Shown: positions 12,294 through 19,848, counted from the first letter of the stretch. The stretch is DNA of 24,205 nt from CAZDRB01 sp964507925 (GCA_964507925.1 CAZDRB010000006.1:1-24205); one strand, 5' to 3'. Numbers and translations are program-made. The notes: generated by a model from the sequence alone, not told the origin.

Positions 12294-13377
12294 CCAGGCT
12301 TCTCGCTATCTGTGACAGGACTCTCTCCGGATCAAGAAGTGCCGCCGCATGTCCTCCCTCTATCTCGATCACTCTCAGTTGTGGATTTTTGCTCTCAAAT
12401 TCGCCAAAGTAATCGCGACTTTTTGTAACTCGATCATCTCGTCCTGATACCACTTGGATTACCCCTCCTTCCTTTACTCTCGCGTTTTCCCATAAATTCG
12501 ACATGCCTGTCTGCACCTTTTTGAACAAATACTTGAGAGATTTTTCCCGCCGTTTTTTATGATTTAGATCTTCATTTTTTCTTCCTGTAGTCCAGGTATA
12601 CTTAGGTATATTTTTATAGTCCAAAAGTAATTGTCCCACCTCAGCCACAAGACCAGCCACAAAGCTTGAATTAGTCTGATCAACACTACTTGCTGGAGCC
12701 ATAAGCACGGCCTTACCCACTCGCTTAGATAGCTCCGGATTACTGAGCATTTGGGCAACAATTGGCGCTCCAGTCGAAAATCCCCACATTTCTACCTCTC
12801 CGTCCGGAATTAGCTGATCCAGGGCTTTGGCAAAAAATTCAGCATGCGCCTCGTAGTTTTGTGATTTCTCGACTTTATTTGCAAATTCCTCGCTCACCTC
12901 CCCCATTATTGAATCAGGGTATCCCACCACTACAACCATTCTCCCTTCAAGCGCTAGCTCCCATGCAAGGGTTTCGACGCAGGAGAGATCATTTGCCGCC
13001 CCCGGAATCAAAAATATTGGTGGCTCTCCAGGTTTCTCTTCACCTTCTTTTGGTTTGATCCAAGCAAATCTTGCCATCTGTTCCCCCGTTTCAGAGACTT
13101 CTACTCTTATTTCTTGTTGATTCAAAAATTGAGTCAAAATTTCGTCTTTTTGCCTCGCTTGACCGATCAATTCTTTCCTATTTTCTTTATCGGTTTCTGC
13201 CCACACTTTCTCAAGTACCTGTGCGCGCTCTCTTTTTAGAGATAGGGGTCTCGCATACCGATTCCGAGTCCTGCTTTTATGTGTCACCCATCCGACCGCG
13301 CGGAAAAACTTTTCGAACACGTTCACCGCATTTTTCTCTGGTGATCCTTCAGTCTCTAAATGTTTTAGAGAGTCCAT
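12259..13377 (-). CDS. Alpha/beta hydrolase fold protein
   Basis: A 372-residue protein with a charged helical N-terminal part (about 90 residues, many Lys/Arg/Glu) and an alpha/beta hydrolase domain. Visible signatures: PPIFLIPGAANDLSCVETLAWELA (oxyanion-hole region and first helix), WGFSTGAP with the nucleophile elbow Ser201, SGRDDRVT with the acid Asp315 (or 314), and IEGGHAAALLDPERV with His343. Substrate unknown; esterase, lipase or thioesterase activities are typical. The start is uncertain: I use the ATG at 13375-13377; a TTG at 13413 would add 12 residues. Neither has a good Shine-Dalgarno, and both overlap the upstream membrane gene (ending at 13349), so expression is probably by readthrough. 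The 3' end overlaps sufB by 35 bp in convergent orientation, with no room for a terminator. Confidence 0.8.
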   Translation of the reverse strand: MDSLKHLETEGSPEKNAVNVFEKFFRAVGWVTHKSRTRNRYARPLSLKRERAQVLEKVWAETDKENRKELIGQARQKDEILTQFLNQQEIRVEVSETGEQMARFAWIKPKEGEEKPGEPPIFLIPGAANDLSCVETLAWELALEGRMVVVVGYPDSIMGEVSEEFANKVEKSQNYEAHAEFFAKALDQLIPDGEVEMWGFSTGAPIVAQMLSNPELSKRVGKAVLMAPASSVDQTNSSFVAGLVAEVGQLLLDYKNIPKYTWTTGRKNEDLNHKKRREKSLKYLFKKVQTGMSNLWENARVKEGGVIQVVSGRDDRVTKSRDYFGEFESKNPQLRVIEIEGGHAAALLDPERVLSQIARSLVSRWNLPFEGE

Positions 13378-13582
13378 ATATCGCAATGAGTAGCCAAATA
13401 ATGTTGAGTCCAACCGACGGTAGAGCTCCGTGAACCAAGGAATTTACTATGACCCCGATTGCCCCAAGTAGATTGAGGGTTTGGTATTCTCTCGAGCTAG
13501 ATTTGGCCCGACCTGTTGATACCAAAAAATAGGCCGCCAGTATAAGTCCTGCTCCACTCCACCCGAGAATTTCATAGATCAT
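13349..13582 (-). CDS. CBU_0592-like small membrane protein
   Basis: 77 residues, three hydrophobic helices. The pattern EILGWSGAGLILAAYFLVS, a polar linker with S-x-x-YQTLNLLGAIG, then VNSLVHGALPSVGLNIIWLLIAIYGL matches the small family I know as CBU_0592 (G-W-x-G-A, AY-x-L-V-S, YQ-x-L-N-L-x-G, G-A-x-P-S-V-x-L-N). Function unknown. The ATG is preceded at 6 nt by TGA-TACAAT, so the transcript is probably leaderless. The coding region overlaps the start of the alpha/beta hydrolase gene by 29 bases (or 65 if that gene uses its TTG), indicating a two-gene unit. Confidence 0.82.
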   Translation of the reverse strand: MIYEILGWSGAGLILAAYFLVSTGRAKSSSREYQTLNLLGAIGVIVNSLVHGALPSVGLNIIWLLIAIYGLSKTFRD

Positions 13583-13588
13583 TGATCT

Positions 13589-13597
13589 ATTGTATCA
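13589..13597 (-). promoter_or_regulatory. Extended -10 at the CBU_0592-like gene (leaderless)
   Basis: Minus strand TGA-TACAAT, 6 nt to the ATG; TTTTCA at a 16-nt spacing is a possible weak -35. Confidence 0.55.
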
Positions 13598-13617
13598 GCC
13601 CACAAATGCCTGAAAAA

Positions 13618-14166
13618 TTATTTCCCGAGCAAACCAAATACCATCTCTGTTGCTGTATTTCCCGGAGCTTCCATACCCAATTTCCACGCCTCATCAACAA
13701 ACTCTTTTGTCGCTCCCATTAAAAGCTGTGCTTGGGCTATTTCTTCGTAGTTCCATTCAGGAATATCGCTACGAACTCTGGCAGAGACAATTGCCAATTG
13801 CCTCATAGACAATTTTTGGTGCTTTCCTAATGTATTTACCACTAGATGGTGTGGATATGTTGCTAGCATGTCTACCAATTTTTCGTCTAATTGTATCTTT
13901 GGAATATCAGTAGCCTCTATATCGCTATGTGCATTTACCCAATGCACCCAACGTTGAGGCAACTTGCCACTATAATGCTGTAACCACGCTTTGTCGTATG
14001 ATCCAAGTTCGTTTTTGAAAAATAGATCTCTAGAATCAGCGCCAAACACAAACACCCCTTCTGAATAGATTCTTCTCTCAAATTTTTTTCTATACCGCTT
14101 ATCTCCTGACTGATCGAAAACTTTCTGTGCGAGATCACCCATCCATATCTCAATTCCTCTTAACAT
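13618..14166 (-). CDS. Unassigned protein, 182 aa
   Basis: No family was recognised. A soluble, mainly helical protein rich in His, Trp and Lys, with an aromatic segment (SYDKAWLQHYSGKLPQRWVHWVNAHSD, about residues 56-82) and a helical C-terminus (NYEEIAQAQLLMGATKEFVDEAWKLGMEAPG). No signal peptide or membrane helix. The start ATG at 14164-14166 has no Shine-Dalgarno, but TGA-TAGAAT ends 6 nt upstream, which I take as a leaderless start; the internal ATG eight codons later is an alternative. The gene diverges from the plus-strand gene at 14225, and the two starts are only 58 bp apart, so the two promoters share their upstream DNA and may be co-regulated. Confidence 0.7.
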   Translation of the reverse strand: MLRGIEIWMGDLAQKVFDQSGDKRYRKKFERRIYSEGVFVFGADSRDLFFKNELGSYDKAWLQHYSGKLPQRWVHWVNAHSDIEATDIPKIQLDEKLVDMLATYPHHLVVNTLGKHQKLSMRQLAIVSARVRSDIPEWNYEEIAQAQLLMGATKEFVDEAWKLGMEAPGNTATEMVFGLLGK

Positions 14167-14172
14167 AAGAAA

Positions 14173-14181
14173 ATTCTATCA
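14173..14181 (-). promoter_or_regulatory. Extended -10 of the 182-aa gene (leaderless)
   Basis: Minus strand TGA-TAGAAT, 6 nt to the ATG. Divergent from the element at 14209-14217, so both promoters share about 30 bp. Confidence 0.5.
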
Positions 14182-14208
14182 GTCATGTCAACTCATATGG
14201 TCATTCCC

Positions 14209-14217
14209 TGTTAAAAT
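14209..14217 (+). promoter_or_regulatory. Extended -10 of the 178-aa gene (leaderless)
   Basis: TGT-TAAAAT followed by 7 nt and the ATG at 14225. Confidence 0.5.
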
Positions 14218-14224
14218 TACCCTT

Positions 14225-14761
14225 ATGATCATTCAAGAGCCCAGGACTCATGCAAGTGATAGAGCTCCAAGTTCAGCAGAGTTGCAAATCGATAGACTTC
14301 AAAAGGCGAGAGAATTCACGAAGCTCAGTAAACAGCTGGGAATGCATGTAAAAGTTGTCGATCATGGTCATGTTCTTGACACAAATAGAGTAGTCATCTC
14401 CCCTGATTTTACAAAAGTAATCAAAAAATATATTGAGGCACCAACTATAGCCTTCCCGCCAAATGTGACTAGACTAGAAATTAAGAATTTTGGTCAATTA
14501 CTCTCAAGCAGAAAAGACTCTCTTGAATTTTTTGAGTATTACTCGAATAATCGCTTGAGCTTCAATAATTTCTACGCCTTAAACATGATTATTGGTCGAT
14601 ATCGAGATCAGCTCCGTAAGAACCCTGATCTCATGAACAGGATAGCAAGCGCGGTTGCTGGCATTCCTAAATCGGCTGAAGATTATGATTTACTCAGTAT
14701 TCAAGAAAAGGTCCAGCTCACCAAAACTCTCGCCAAAAACCTCGCTAGTCTTTTAACCTAG
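14225..14761 (+). CDS. Unassigned protein, 178 aa
   Basis: No family was recognised. The N-terminal 25 residues are polar and probably flexible; a basic helix (IDRLQKAREFTKLSKQLGMHV) and a strand-rich part (KVVDHGHVLDTNRVVISPDF) follow, then helical segments to the end (NNFYALNMIIGRYRDQLRKNPDLMNRIASAVAGIP and EKVQLTKTLAKNLASLL). No membrane helix or signal peptide. The start ATG sits 7 nt after a TGT-TAAAAT element and has no Shine-Dalgarno, so it is probably leaderless. It diverges from an equally unassigned gene with a shared promoter region; the following M23-like gene starts 125 bp after its stop with its own -10. Confidence 0.68.
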   Translation: MIIQEPRTHASDRAPSSAELQIDRLQKAREFTKLSKQLGMHVKVVDHGHVLDTNRVVISPDFTKVIKKYIEAPTIAFPPNVTRLEIKNFGQLLSSRKDSLEFFEYYSNNRLSFNNFYALNMIIGRYRDQLRKNPDLMNRIASAVAGIPKSAEDYDLLSIQEKVQLTKTLAKNLASLLT

Positions 14762-14870
14762 AAAGAAGGACTATTCTTGCTTGCTTCTTAGGGTCAGAAA
14801 AATATCCTTCTATCCAAGTCTCAATCTTCCCTCTATCTACATGCGTCACGCCCCTCCCTCCATTGCTCTA

Positions 14871-14879
14871 TGCTACATT
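14871..14879 (+). promoter_or_regulatory. Extended -10 of the M23-like gene (leaderless)
   Basis: TGC-TACATT followed by 6 nt and the ATG at 14886; the same hexamer as at sufB. Confidence 0.55.
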
Positions 14880-14885
14880 TATCCT

Positions 14886-15650
14886 ATGAAAAAGATCCTA
14901 CTCATCCTCCTGGTTGGTATTGCACTATTTATTGTTGCCGCTCTGATTCGTGATCCCGAAAAAGTCTTACCACCTCAGCTAAATAGCCAGCTCTCCCAAA
15001 CAGGAACTAAGTGTCCCGACCCCTTTATCTTTACGATACCGGTTAACCTAGACAAAGTCACCTCCATCCTCTACCCCGGACAGGTTCGAGGCGGAGATTT
15101 CAAGGCTCATGGTGGCTTTCGCTTTGACACTAGCCACCCAAACGAAATCACCGTTCGTGCGCCCTACACTGCCCGCGTCATCGCCGGTGCCCGCTATCCA
15201 GGTACTACAGGCGAACTTCAATATACCTTCGACTTTGAGCATCCGTGCGGTATTCGCTACCGTTTTGGCCATCTACTGACTCTCACCCCAAAATTTCAGG
15301 CTATCGCTGACAAGTTTCCTCTCCCCAAAATTCTTGACTCGAGAACCACTCAGGTCAGCCCACCAATCGAGGTCAAAGAGGGCGAGATTATTGCAACCGG
15401 GGTCGGCCTCACGATGGGTGGTCCAGAGGCACTAAAAGGTCTCAATGCTTTTGTGGACTGGGGAGTATATGACCACCGACAAAAGAACGAGGCTTCGGAA
15501 GATCCTGAATGGGTCACCACTCACACTTCCGAGACTTATCAATATGCTGTCTGCTGGTTCGACTGGATCGCGCCAGATGAGCGCGAACGTGTTCTCGCCC
15601 TCCCCTCTTCCGACGGCGAGCACGGCAAAGAAAGTGCTTACTGTAAATAA
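14886..15650 (+). CDS. Membrane-anchored M23-like (LytM-fold) protein, active site incomplete
   Basis: 254 residues with an N-terminal membrane anchor or uncleaved signal (KKILLILLVGIALFIVAAL, 2-20), so the domain lies outside the cytoplasm. The body has the beta-rich M23 layout: GGDFKAHGGFRFDT (His75 and Asp81 as the H-x(5-6)-D metal pair), VRAPYTARVIAGARYPG, HPCGIRYRFGHLLTL (His129), and VKEGEIIATGVGL, the usual loop before the last strand. M23 enzymes cut peptidoglycan cross-bridges with zinc, using a second motif H-x-H; here the first histidine of that pair is Phe (RFGHL). It may therefore be a degenerate or regulatory homologue. The ATG at 14886 is preferred over an upstream ATG (14781) because the signal segment begins there and a -10 ends 6 nt upstream. 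Four cysteines could form disulfides. Confidence 0.7.
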   Translation: MKKILLILLVGIALFIVAALIRDPEKVLPPQLNSQLSQTGTKCPDPFIFTIPVNLDKVTSILYPGQVRGGDFKAHGGFRFDTSHPNEITVRAPYTARVIAGARYPGTTGELQYTFDFEHPCGIRYRFGHLLTLTPKFQAIADKFPLPKILDSRTTQVSPPIEVKEGEIIATGVGLTMGGPEALKGLNAFVDWGVYDHRQKNEASEDPEWVTTHTSETYQYAVCWFDWIAPDERERVLALPSSDGEHGKESAYCK

Positions 15651-15654
15651 ACTT

Positions 15655-16908
15655 CTACTTAAGTAGCAACGTCGCCAAGCCTAGAAACGCCAAAAACCCA
15701 AATACATCAGTTGCCGTAGTAATAAATATCGTCGCCGACGACGCTGGATCCTTGCCAAGTCGCTTCATCACAACCGGGACAAGCGTCCCAAACGTGCCGG
15801 CAATAAACAAGTTCACGATCATCGCCATACCCAGTACTATTCCAACCATGAGGTCACCATTCAAAAAGTACACGACTCCCGTCACAATTATTCCATTCAA
15901 TATCCCGTTGATCACTCCTGCCAAGATCTCTCGCCTCAGGGTAGTCAACATCCGCTTGAGATCAATATTGTTTTGCGAAAGTCCGCGCACCATAACCGCG
16001 AGTGTTTGTGTGCCCGCGTTGCCTCCCATTCCAGCGACAATCGGCATATAGATAGCCAGAAGCACATGTCTCGAGATCACTTCATCAAAAAGTCCGACAG
16101 TAAAAGCCGCAAGGAATGCAGTCCCGAGGTTAATGATCAGCCATTTGTAGCGGAACTGAACCTTGCGGGCAGTCGTATCATATATCGACTCCTCGGAGCT
16201 CACACCCGCAAAATCATAAAGTGAGGCCGAATCGTCAGCCTGGATCAGCTTGAGAATATCGTCAGTATATATAAGCCCCAAGACCTGTCCACTCTCCCCC
16301 ATCACAACCACTTTGCTATGTGGATGACTGCGAAAATGATTGACGACCTCTCTCGCCTTGGTGTCATGGGCGATTGTGTTAATTTTCTTGATGTATTTGC
16401 TTACAAGCTCGCCTGGCTTGGCAAAAGCCAGCTCGTGTCCCGGTATTTGACCAAGTAGCTTACCCTCGTCGGCAACAAGTATGGTCGGCAACTTCCCCGT
16501 CCTTTTTTCGTGTTTTTTGACTGCCTGAGCAGTCGAGGCAATAGTTTCATCTGACTTGACTAAGACATAATCCACGTTCATGAGCCCCGCCGCCGTTTCT
16601 GGATCAAAGTTTAAAAGAACCGCAACGCTCTCGCGCAAATGCTCACTGAGCTCACCAATTATCTGTTTTTGTCGATCTTTGGAAACTAGCTGGATAATGT
16701 CGGTTGCATCGTCCGAATCCAAAAAATTGACCAAGGCCACGATCTGCTCATTTGTTAGTTCTTTCAAAAGCTGGAACTGCACGTGCCGGCTCAAAAGGAG
16801 GAGAATCTCGACCTGATCAATAAGTTCTTGAGAAAGAAACACTCTCGCTCGATTTTTTGCGTCATACGATACCACATGTCGCACTCTGGCGCGGTCTCGT
16901 GAGTTCAT
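15655..16908 (-). CDS. mgtE: Magnesium transporter MgtE
   Basis: A Mg2+-selective channel in the cytoplasmic membrane, 417 residues from the ATG at 16906-16908. The architecture is complete: an N-terminal MgtE_N helical superhelix (about 20-110), a CBS-domain pair (about 110-245: YVLVKSDETIASTAQAV, then KINTIAHDTKAREVV...LGLIYTDDILKLI), a plug helix and five membrane helices. The pore signatures IYMPIVAGMGGNAGTQT and TTATDVFGF are present; Asp401 in the latter corresponds to the pore Asp of Thermus MgtE. The N- and CBS domains close the pore at high cytoplasmic Mg2+. The longer ORF start (16998) lies inside the upstream DUF1801 gene; the chosen ATG overlaps that stop as ATGA and has GGGGG upstream. 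It converges on the M23-like gene, leaving only 4 bp between stops. Confidence 0.96.
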   Translation of the reverse strand: MNSRDRARVRHVVSYDAKNRARVFLSQELIDQVEILLLLSRHVQFQLLKELTNEQIVALVNFLDSDDATDIIQLVSKDRQKQIIGELSEHLRESVAVLLNFDPETAAGLMNVDYVLVKSDETIASTAQAVKKHEKRTGKLPTILVADEGKLLGQIPGHELAFAKPGELVSKYIKKINTIAHDTKAREVVNHFRSHPHSKVVVMGESGQVLGLIYTDDILKLIQADDSASLYDFAGVSSEESIYDTTARKVQFRYKWLIINLGTAFLAAFTVGLFDEVISRHVLLAIYMPIVAGMGGNAGTQTLAVMVRGLSQNNIDLKRMLTTLRREILAGVINGILNGIIVTGVVYFLNGDLMVGIVLGMAMIVNLFIAGTFGTLVPVVMKRLGKDPASSATIFITTATDVFGFLAFLGLATLLLK

Positions 16909-17345
16909 TTGTTTCCCCCAATTGCCTGGATAAGTAGTTTCTCGATTTGCTCTTCTACAGATTCTGTGATCTTTGTGATCGCAAACGATGTCGGCCACAT
17001 CTCGCCCTCATCTAGCCTAGCGGTGTCGCTAAATCCGAGCGTTGCATATCGTGCCTCAAACTTTGAGGCTGCCTGGAAAAAACAAACAACCTTGCCCTCG
17101 GAGTTTGCATACGCGGGCATTCCGTACCAAGTTCTTGGTGACAAGCCTGGTGCATGTATTTTGACCAGTTCGTGGAGTCGCTCGGCGATCTTTTTGTCCT
17201 CGCCTTTCATCTCGGAGATCTTGGTCAGTAGCGCCTCCTCTCCCTTTTCCCGTCCCAACACCTCACGAGCCCGCTCCTTGATCGCCTGCTTTTCAAAATC
17301 CGAAAATCCCTCCACTTTTCTTGTCGCTCTCTTTCCATCTTTCAT
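16905..17345 (-). CDS. DUF1801 family protein
   Basis: 146 residues, soluble. The N-terminal third is a charged helix-rich region (GFSDFEKQAIKERAREVL); the second part has the DUF1801 (YdhG/YjdF-like) pattern: PRTWYGMPAYANSEGKVVCFFQAASKFEARYATLGFSDTARLDEGEMWPTSFAI, in which W-Y-G-M-P-x-Y, a central strand and a late L-D-x-G-x-x-W-P are typical. Biochemical role unclear in the family. Its TGA overlaps the mgtE start, so the two are translationally coupled. The start ATG has no Shine-Dalgarno; a TATACT ends 6 nt upstream, suggesting that the two-gene mRNA is leaderless. Confidence 0.8.
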   Translation of the reverse strand: MKDGKRATRKVEGFSDFEKQAIKERAREVLGREKGEEALLTKISEMKGEDKKIAERLHELVKIHAPGLSPRTWYGMPAYANSEGKVVCFFQAASKFEARYATLGFSDTARLDEGEMWPTSFAITKITESVEEQIEKLLIQAIGGNK

Positions 17346-17351
17346 AATGGC

Positions 17352-17357
17352 AGTATA
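17352..17357 (-). promoter_or_regulatory. -10 element of the DUF1801-mgtE unit (leaderless)
   Basis: Minus strand TATACT, 6 nt to the ATG; no TGn extension and no clear -35. Confidence 0.45.
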
Positions 17358-17366
17358 TCCTAGAAA

Positions 17367-17684
17367 CTAATCTTTTCGCATTCTAGAGTAGACCGTGCCA
17401 TCTTTTGCAGTTACAGTCTCCACAACAACAAAACCTCTCTTTTTATACATAGCTATTGCAACCAAATTATCTGACCTCACTTCTAAGGCAATCGGATGGG
17501 TAGAGTCCTCGATCGCTTGATCAATTAGCCTCCCTCCCACACCCATATTTCTGTGATTTATGTCAACTATCAGGCCATTCAGGTAGCTTCCCTCGCCCGT
17601 TTTGTTTTTAACTACCACTATCTCTCCGATCACCCTCCCATTTTCATCTTGCTCACTGTATTTTTTCTCTGACATAATGTTCAT
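17367..17684 (-). CDS. GNAT family N-acetyltransferase
   Basis: 105 residues, a compact GCN5-related acetyltransferase. GSYLNGLIVDINHRNMGVGGRLIDQAIE carries strand 4 and the acetyl-CoA pyrophosphate loop (R-x-x-G-x-G, here HRNMGVGG), and PIALEVRSDNLVAIAMYKKRGFVVVET is the classical strand-5/helix-4 segment with A-x-x-x-Y-x-x-x-G-F. Short for the family but the core is whole; it may be RimI-like or act on small molecules. The ATG overlaps the stop of the upstream gene as TAATG, so the two are co-translated; GAG just before the overlap is the only Shine-Dalgarno-like feature. The acceptor might be linked to the unassigned partner, which is inference. Confidence 0.85.
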   Translation of the reverse strand: MNIMSEKKYSEQDENGRVIGEIVVVKNKTGEGSYLNGLIVDINHRNMGVGGRLIDQAIEDSTHPIALEVRSDNLVAIAMYKKRGFVVVETVTAKDGTVYSRMRKD

Positions 17685-18292
17685 TACTCATAATATCTAA
17701 CGTTTGACAATCCCTTTAGACCTATTTCATATATCTTCTTTCTTTGCGAGTCGTTTGTCGCAATCTGAATGATACAGCTCTGGTCAACACTTTGAGCTAG
17801 CTTTTGCATCTTACGCAAAAATTTGGCGGCTTCTGTAAACAAGGTTTTACCACCTGCGTCAACATTTCTTCTTTCATAAGAATTGCGCATGCTCATGCTT
17901 GGTGATTCCCAGTCCTCAATCAAAACAAAATCTATCTGCAAGACTTTTTCTGGAAAACGCTTGTTTGATTTCCCTCTAATTTTCTTAAAAACAGACATCA
18001 TTACAAATCTCCCGTCAATTATTACTGAGAAATCAGATTGTTGATAGTTTTTTGGAACAAGCCCAAGCTCCTCCATCAAAGATTTTTCTGACAAATCTGT
18101 CTTACTTCTTAATTGATGAGGCATGTCTTCATCGATAAATAATGGAGATCCTATCTCAGCCAAATATTGGATCGTCCGACTTCCAACCACGCTCTCAAAG
18201 ATATTGAGCTCTTCCTGATTGGCCAATCGGCATCTCTCTGGAATCACAACCTTCTCTTCTTTTTTCGCTCCTTCCTTAGATATATCTGGCAT
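17684..18292 (-). CDS. Unassigned protein, 202 aa, partner of a GNAT gene
   Basis: No family was recognised. Soluble, with a charged N-terminus (about 20 residues), a strand-rich centre (DFSVIIDGRFVMMSVFKKI and VLQIDFVLIEDW, about 87-129) and a helical region (GGKTLFTEAAKFLRKMQKLAQ). The late part, SCIIQIATNDSQRKKIYEIGLKGLSNVRYYE, recalls the strand-5/helix-4 end of GNAT proteins (N-x-x-x-x-x-x-Y-x-x-G), so it may itself be a divergent acetyltransferase-like fold; low certainty. Its stop overlaps the ATG of the true GNAT gene. The start ATG at 18292 has no clear Shine-Dalgarno; a weak TTGATT/TATAGC pair lies immediately upstream but is badly placed. Confidence 0.68.
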   Translation of the reverse strand: MPDISKEGAKKEEKVVIPERCRLANQEELNIFESVVGSRTIQYLAEIGSPLFIDEDMPHQLRSKTDLSEKSLMEELGLVPKNYQQSDFSVIIDGRFVMMSVFKKIRGKSNKRFPEKVLQIDFVLIEDWESPSMSMRNSYERRNVDAGGKTLFTEAAKFLRKMQKLAQSVDQSCIIQIATNDSQRKKIYEIGLKGLSNVRYYE

Positions 18293-18313
18293 TGCTATAA
18301 GTAGTTATGGATA

Positions 18314-18619
18314 CTAAATCAAACCAGAAAAAAGCAATATCAAGCTAATGGATGTGATTACCGCAAATACCCCCACAGTCTTGGCAAAAAATTTTATTGC
18401 TTCTTTTTTCTTTCCGTCTATAAGGAGGAGTATCGGCTGATAAAAGAACAGGAACGCCATGACTGCAACCGAGAGCGTCAAGATAGACAAAAACACGACT
18501 GGGGCAAAAAAGGTGTCAGGCTTATCCTTTAGGGACTCAGACACAAAGTTCATAACTGTCGTGCCAAGGACTATATACGCTGAGGCTCCTAGTGCATACA
18601 AAACTGGTTTATTTTTCAT
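18314..18619 (-). CDS. Small membrane protein with three helices
   Basis: 101 residues. Three hydrophobic helices (about 6-26, 37-62 and 76-98), with a basic loop DGKKKEAIKF before the last one. The sequence MKNKPVLYALGASAYIVL followed by FFAPVVFLSILTLSVAVMAFLFFYQPILLLIDGKKKEA is a type I recall as common in CPR genomes without assigned function. The ATG lies within the 3' end of the DUF1428 gene (11-base overlap), so the pair is one transcription unit. No catalytic motif. Confidence 0.75.
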   Translation of the reverse strand: MKNKPVLYALGASAYIVLGTTVMNFVSESLKDKPDTFFAPVVFLSILTLSVAVMAFLFFYQPILLLIDGKKKEAIKFFAKTVGVFAVITSISLILLFSGLI

Positions 18620-19004
18620 ATGTTTCTCCCTCCACTTCTACCTGAAAGCCACCATACGCCATTTGTTTCATCTCAAAAGGCATCTGCATATCTTGGTGCT
18701 CTTTCATCGCTTCATCCATCTCAGCCATCACCTTGGCATTCACCTCGTCTCGATGCTTTTTTGACTTAAAGATAATAAAAGAAAACCACACTGTATCACC
18801 TTCGCCTGCCCCAGCCATCTCGGTAAACGCACGAGCTTTTTGACCACCCATTTCTTGAGGGACAAGATCATCGCCGCGGCATTCATAATATCCAAGAGCG
18901 CCGTGCCGCATCCACGAGTCTCGGCCATCCTCAGCCATCTTCTTGTATTCTTCCGCTTTATTTTTTGGAACTACAAGCACAAATCCATCAACATATTTAG
19001 ACAT
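18609..19004 (-). CDS. DUF1428 family protein (YbaA-like)
   Basis: 131 residues. The start of the domain, MSKYVDGFVLVVPKNKAEEYKKMAEDG, followed by HGALGYYECRGDDL and later WFSFIIFKSKKHRDEVNAKVMAEMDE, is the clear DUF1428 signature; the fold is ferredoxin-like (dimeric alpha-beta barrel) and the function unknown. I start at the ATG 19002-19004 because AAAGGAGAG lies 7 nt upstream and the family begins exactly here; the ORF extends 44 codons further across the promoter. Near the C-terminus, MQMPFEMKQMAYGGFQVEVE is also family-typical (K-R-M-x-x-G-G-F). First gene of a unit with the following membrane protein, under a good promoter. Confidence 0.9.
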   Translation of the reverse strand: MSKYVDGFVLVVPKNKAEEYKKMAEDGRDSWMRHGALGYYECRGDDLVPQEMGGQKARAFTEMAGAGEGDTVWFSFIIFKSKKHRDEVNAKVMAEMDEAMKEHQDMQMPFEMKQMAYGGFQVEVEGETYEK

Positions 19005-19023
19005 ATCTATCTCTCCTTTAACC

Positions 19024-19053
19024 ATTATATGTGGCATCAATAGTAGTTTGCAA
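19024..19053 (-). promoter_or_regulatory. Promoter of the DUF1428 gene
   Basis: Minus strand TTGCAA (19053-19048), 18-nt spacer, TATAAT (19029-19024). The start falls about 12 nt upstream of AAAGGAGAG, so this gene has a short leader with a Shine-Dalgarno. Confidence 0.65.
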
Positions 19054-19148
19054 GAAAATACTAGCTCGAGAATCGTAAAGTTTATATAACCAATCAATTC
19101 GTACACATATTCGATGAATAACTTAAAGAGTTTCAATTAATTTAATAA

Positions 19149-19724
19149 TTACTTAAGTTTCCTTACTTCTGTAAAAAACCAATCTATAAACTTCATAACT
19201 TTGGAATGATAGTTGTATAAATATAAAGTATGGTTGCCGATAGATAAGAACATATGCCCATTGCCCCACATTGTTACCGTTCCTTCAAAGTTTAATAAAA
19301 TTTCTAAATGACGACCGAGATCTTCACCCTGAGGATCGTCAAATGAACGATGTGCTGCCCACTTATTCGCTAGGAGATTAATTACCCCATCCTTCAACAT
19401 AATATCATCCCAGACTTCTCTGTATTCTTGATTAGTTGGTATGTTTATTACTTGTTGCTTCAATAAAAAATTAATGTGATGTTTAAGTCTTCGAAGATGG
19501 TTAACGTACGCTTGAACCTCAAATTTAATTAAGGTATTTGCACGCATTCGTTCTCCAATGGGCACACCAGTATCGCCACCACTCATTCCGAAAGGAACAC
19601 CTTGTCTTTCAAATTTTTCGAAGTTGGAAAAATGATAAGGCAAAGCATTTTTTAATACTTCTTCTAGAGAAGATGATCGCTTTTCTTCTAGAAGTTTTTC
19701 TTCGTTATTTGTATTATGAGACAT
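19149..19724 (-). CDS. Unassigned protein, 191 aa
   Basis: No family was recognised. AT-rich relative to its neighbours. N-terminus polar and charged (MSHNTNNEEKLLEEKRSSSLEE), a Gly-rich turn (FGMSGGDTGVPIGERMRANT, about 45-64), a helical His/Arg-rich part (YVNHLRRLKHHINFLLKQQ) and a strand-rich C-terminal third (VTMWGNGHMFLSIGNHTLYLYNYHSKV). No signal peptide or membrane helix. No Shine-Dalgarno at the ATG. It lies 37 bp downstream of tRNA-Asn on the same strand, so it may be transcribed with it. The lower GC content could reflect acquisition, but that is weak evidence. The 144 bp between its stop and the DUF1428 start hold that gene's promoter and otherwise nothing I can support. Confidence 0.65.
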   Translation of the reverse strand: MSHNTNNEEKLLEEKRSSSLEEVLKNALPYHFSNFEKFERQGVPFGMSGGDTGVPIGERMRANTLIKFEVQAYVNHLRRLKHHINFLLKQQVINIPTNQEYREVWDDIMLKDGVINLLANKWAAHRSFDDPQGEDLGRHLEILLNFEGTVTMWGNGHMFLSIGNHTLYLYNYHSKVMKFIDWFFTEVRKLK

Positions 19725-19761
19725 TTAACAATACAAGTGGACATATTAATGACTATCGGTG

Positions 19762-19833
19762 CTCCCCGGGTAGGGCTCGAACCTACAACCTCGAAGTTAA
19801 CAGCTTCTTGCTCCACCATTGAGCTACCGGGGA
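19762..19833 (-). tRNA. tRNA-Asn (GTT)
   Basis: Minus-strand cloverleaf: acceptor TCCCCGG/CCGGGGA fully paired, D stem GCTC/GAGC, anticodon loop CTGTTAA (anticodon GTT), T arm GTAGG-TTCGAGC-CCTAC, discriminator G as usual for Asn. CCA not encoded. 72 nt. Confidence 0.95.
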
Positions 19834-19848
19834 TTGTTAACACCGACA

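Noticed and set aside
14186..14191. TTGACA (minus strand) upstream of the 182-aa gene
   Set aside because: It is only 7 nt from TAGAAT; at 17 nt it meets TTATGT, which would start transcription inside the gene. Not a usable -35 for this -10.
18609..19136. Long start of the DUF1428 gene
   Set aside because: The first 44 codons run through the TTGCAA/TATAAT promoter; AAAGGAGAG sits before the ATG at 19004.
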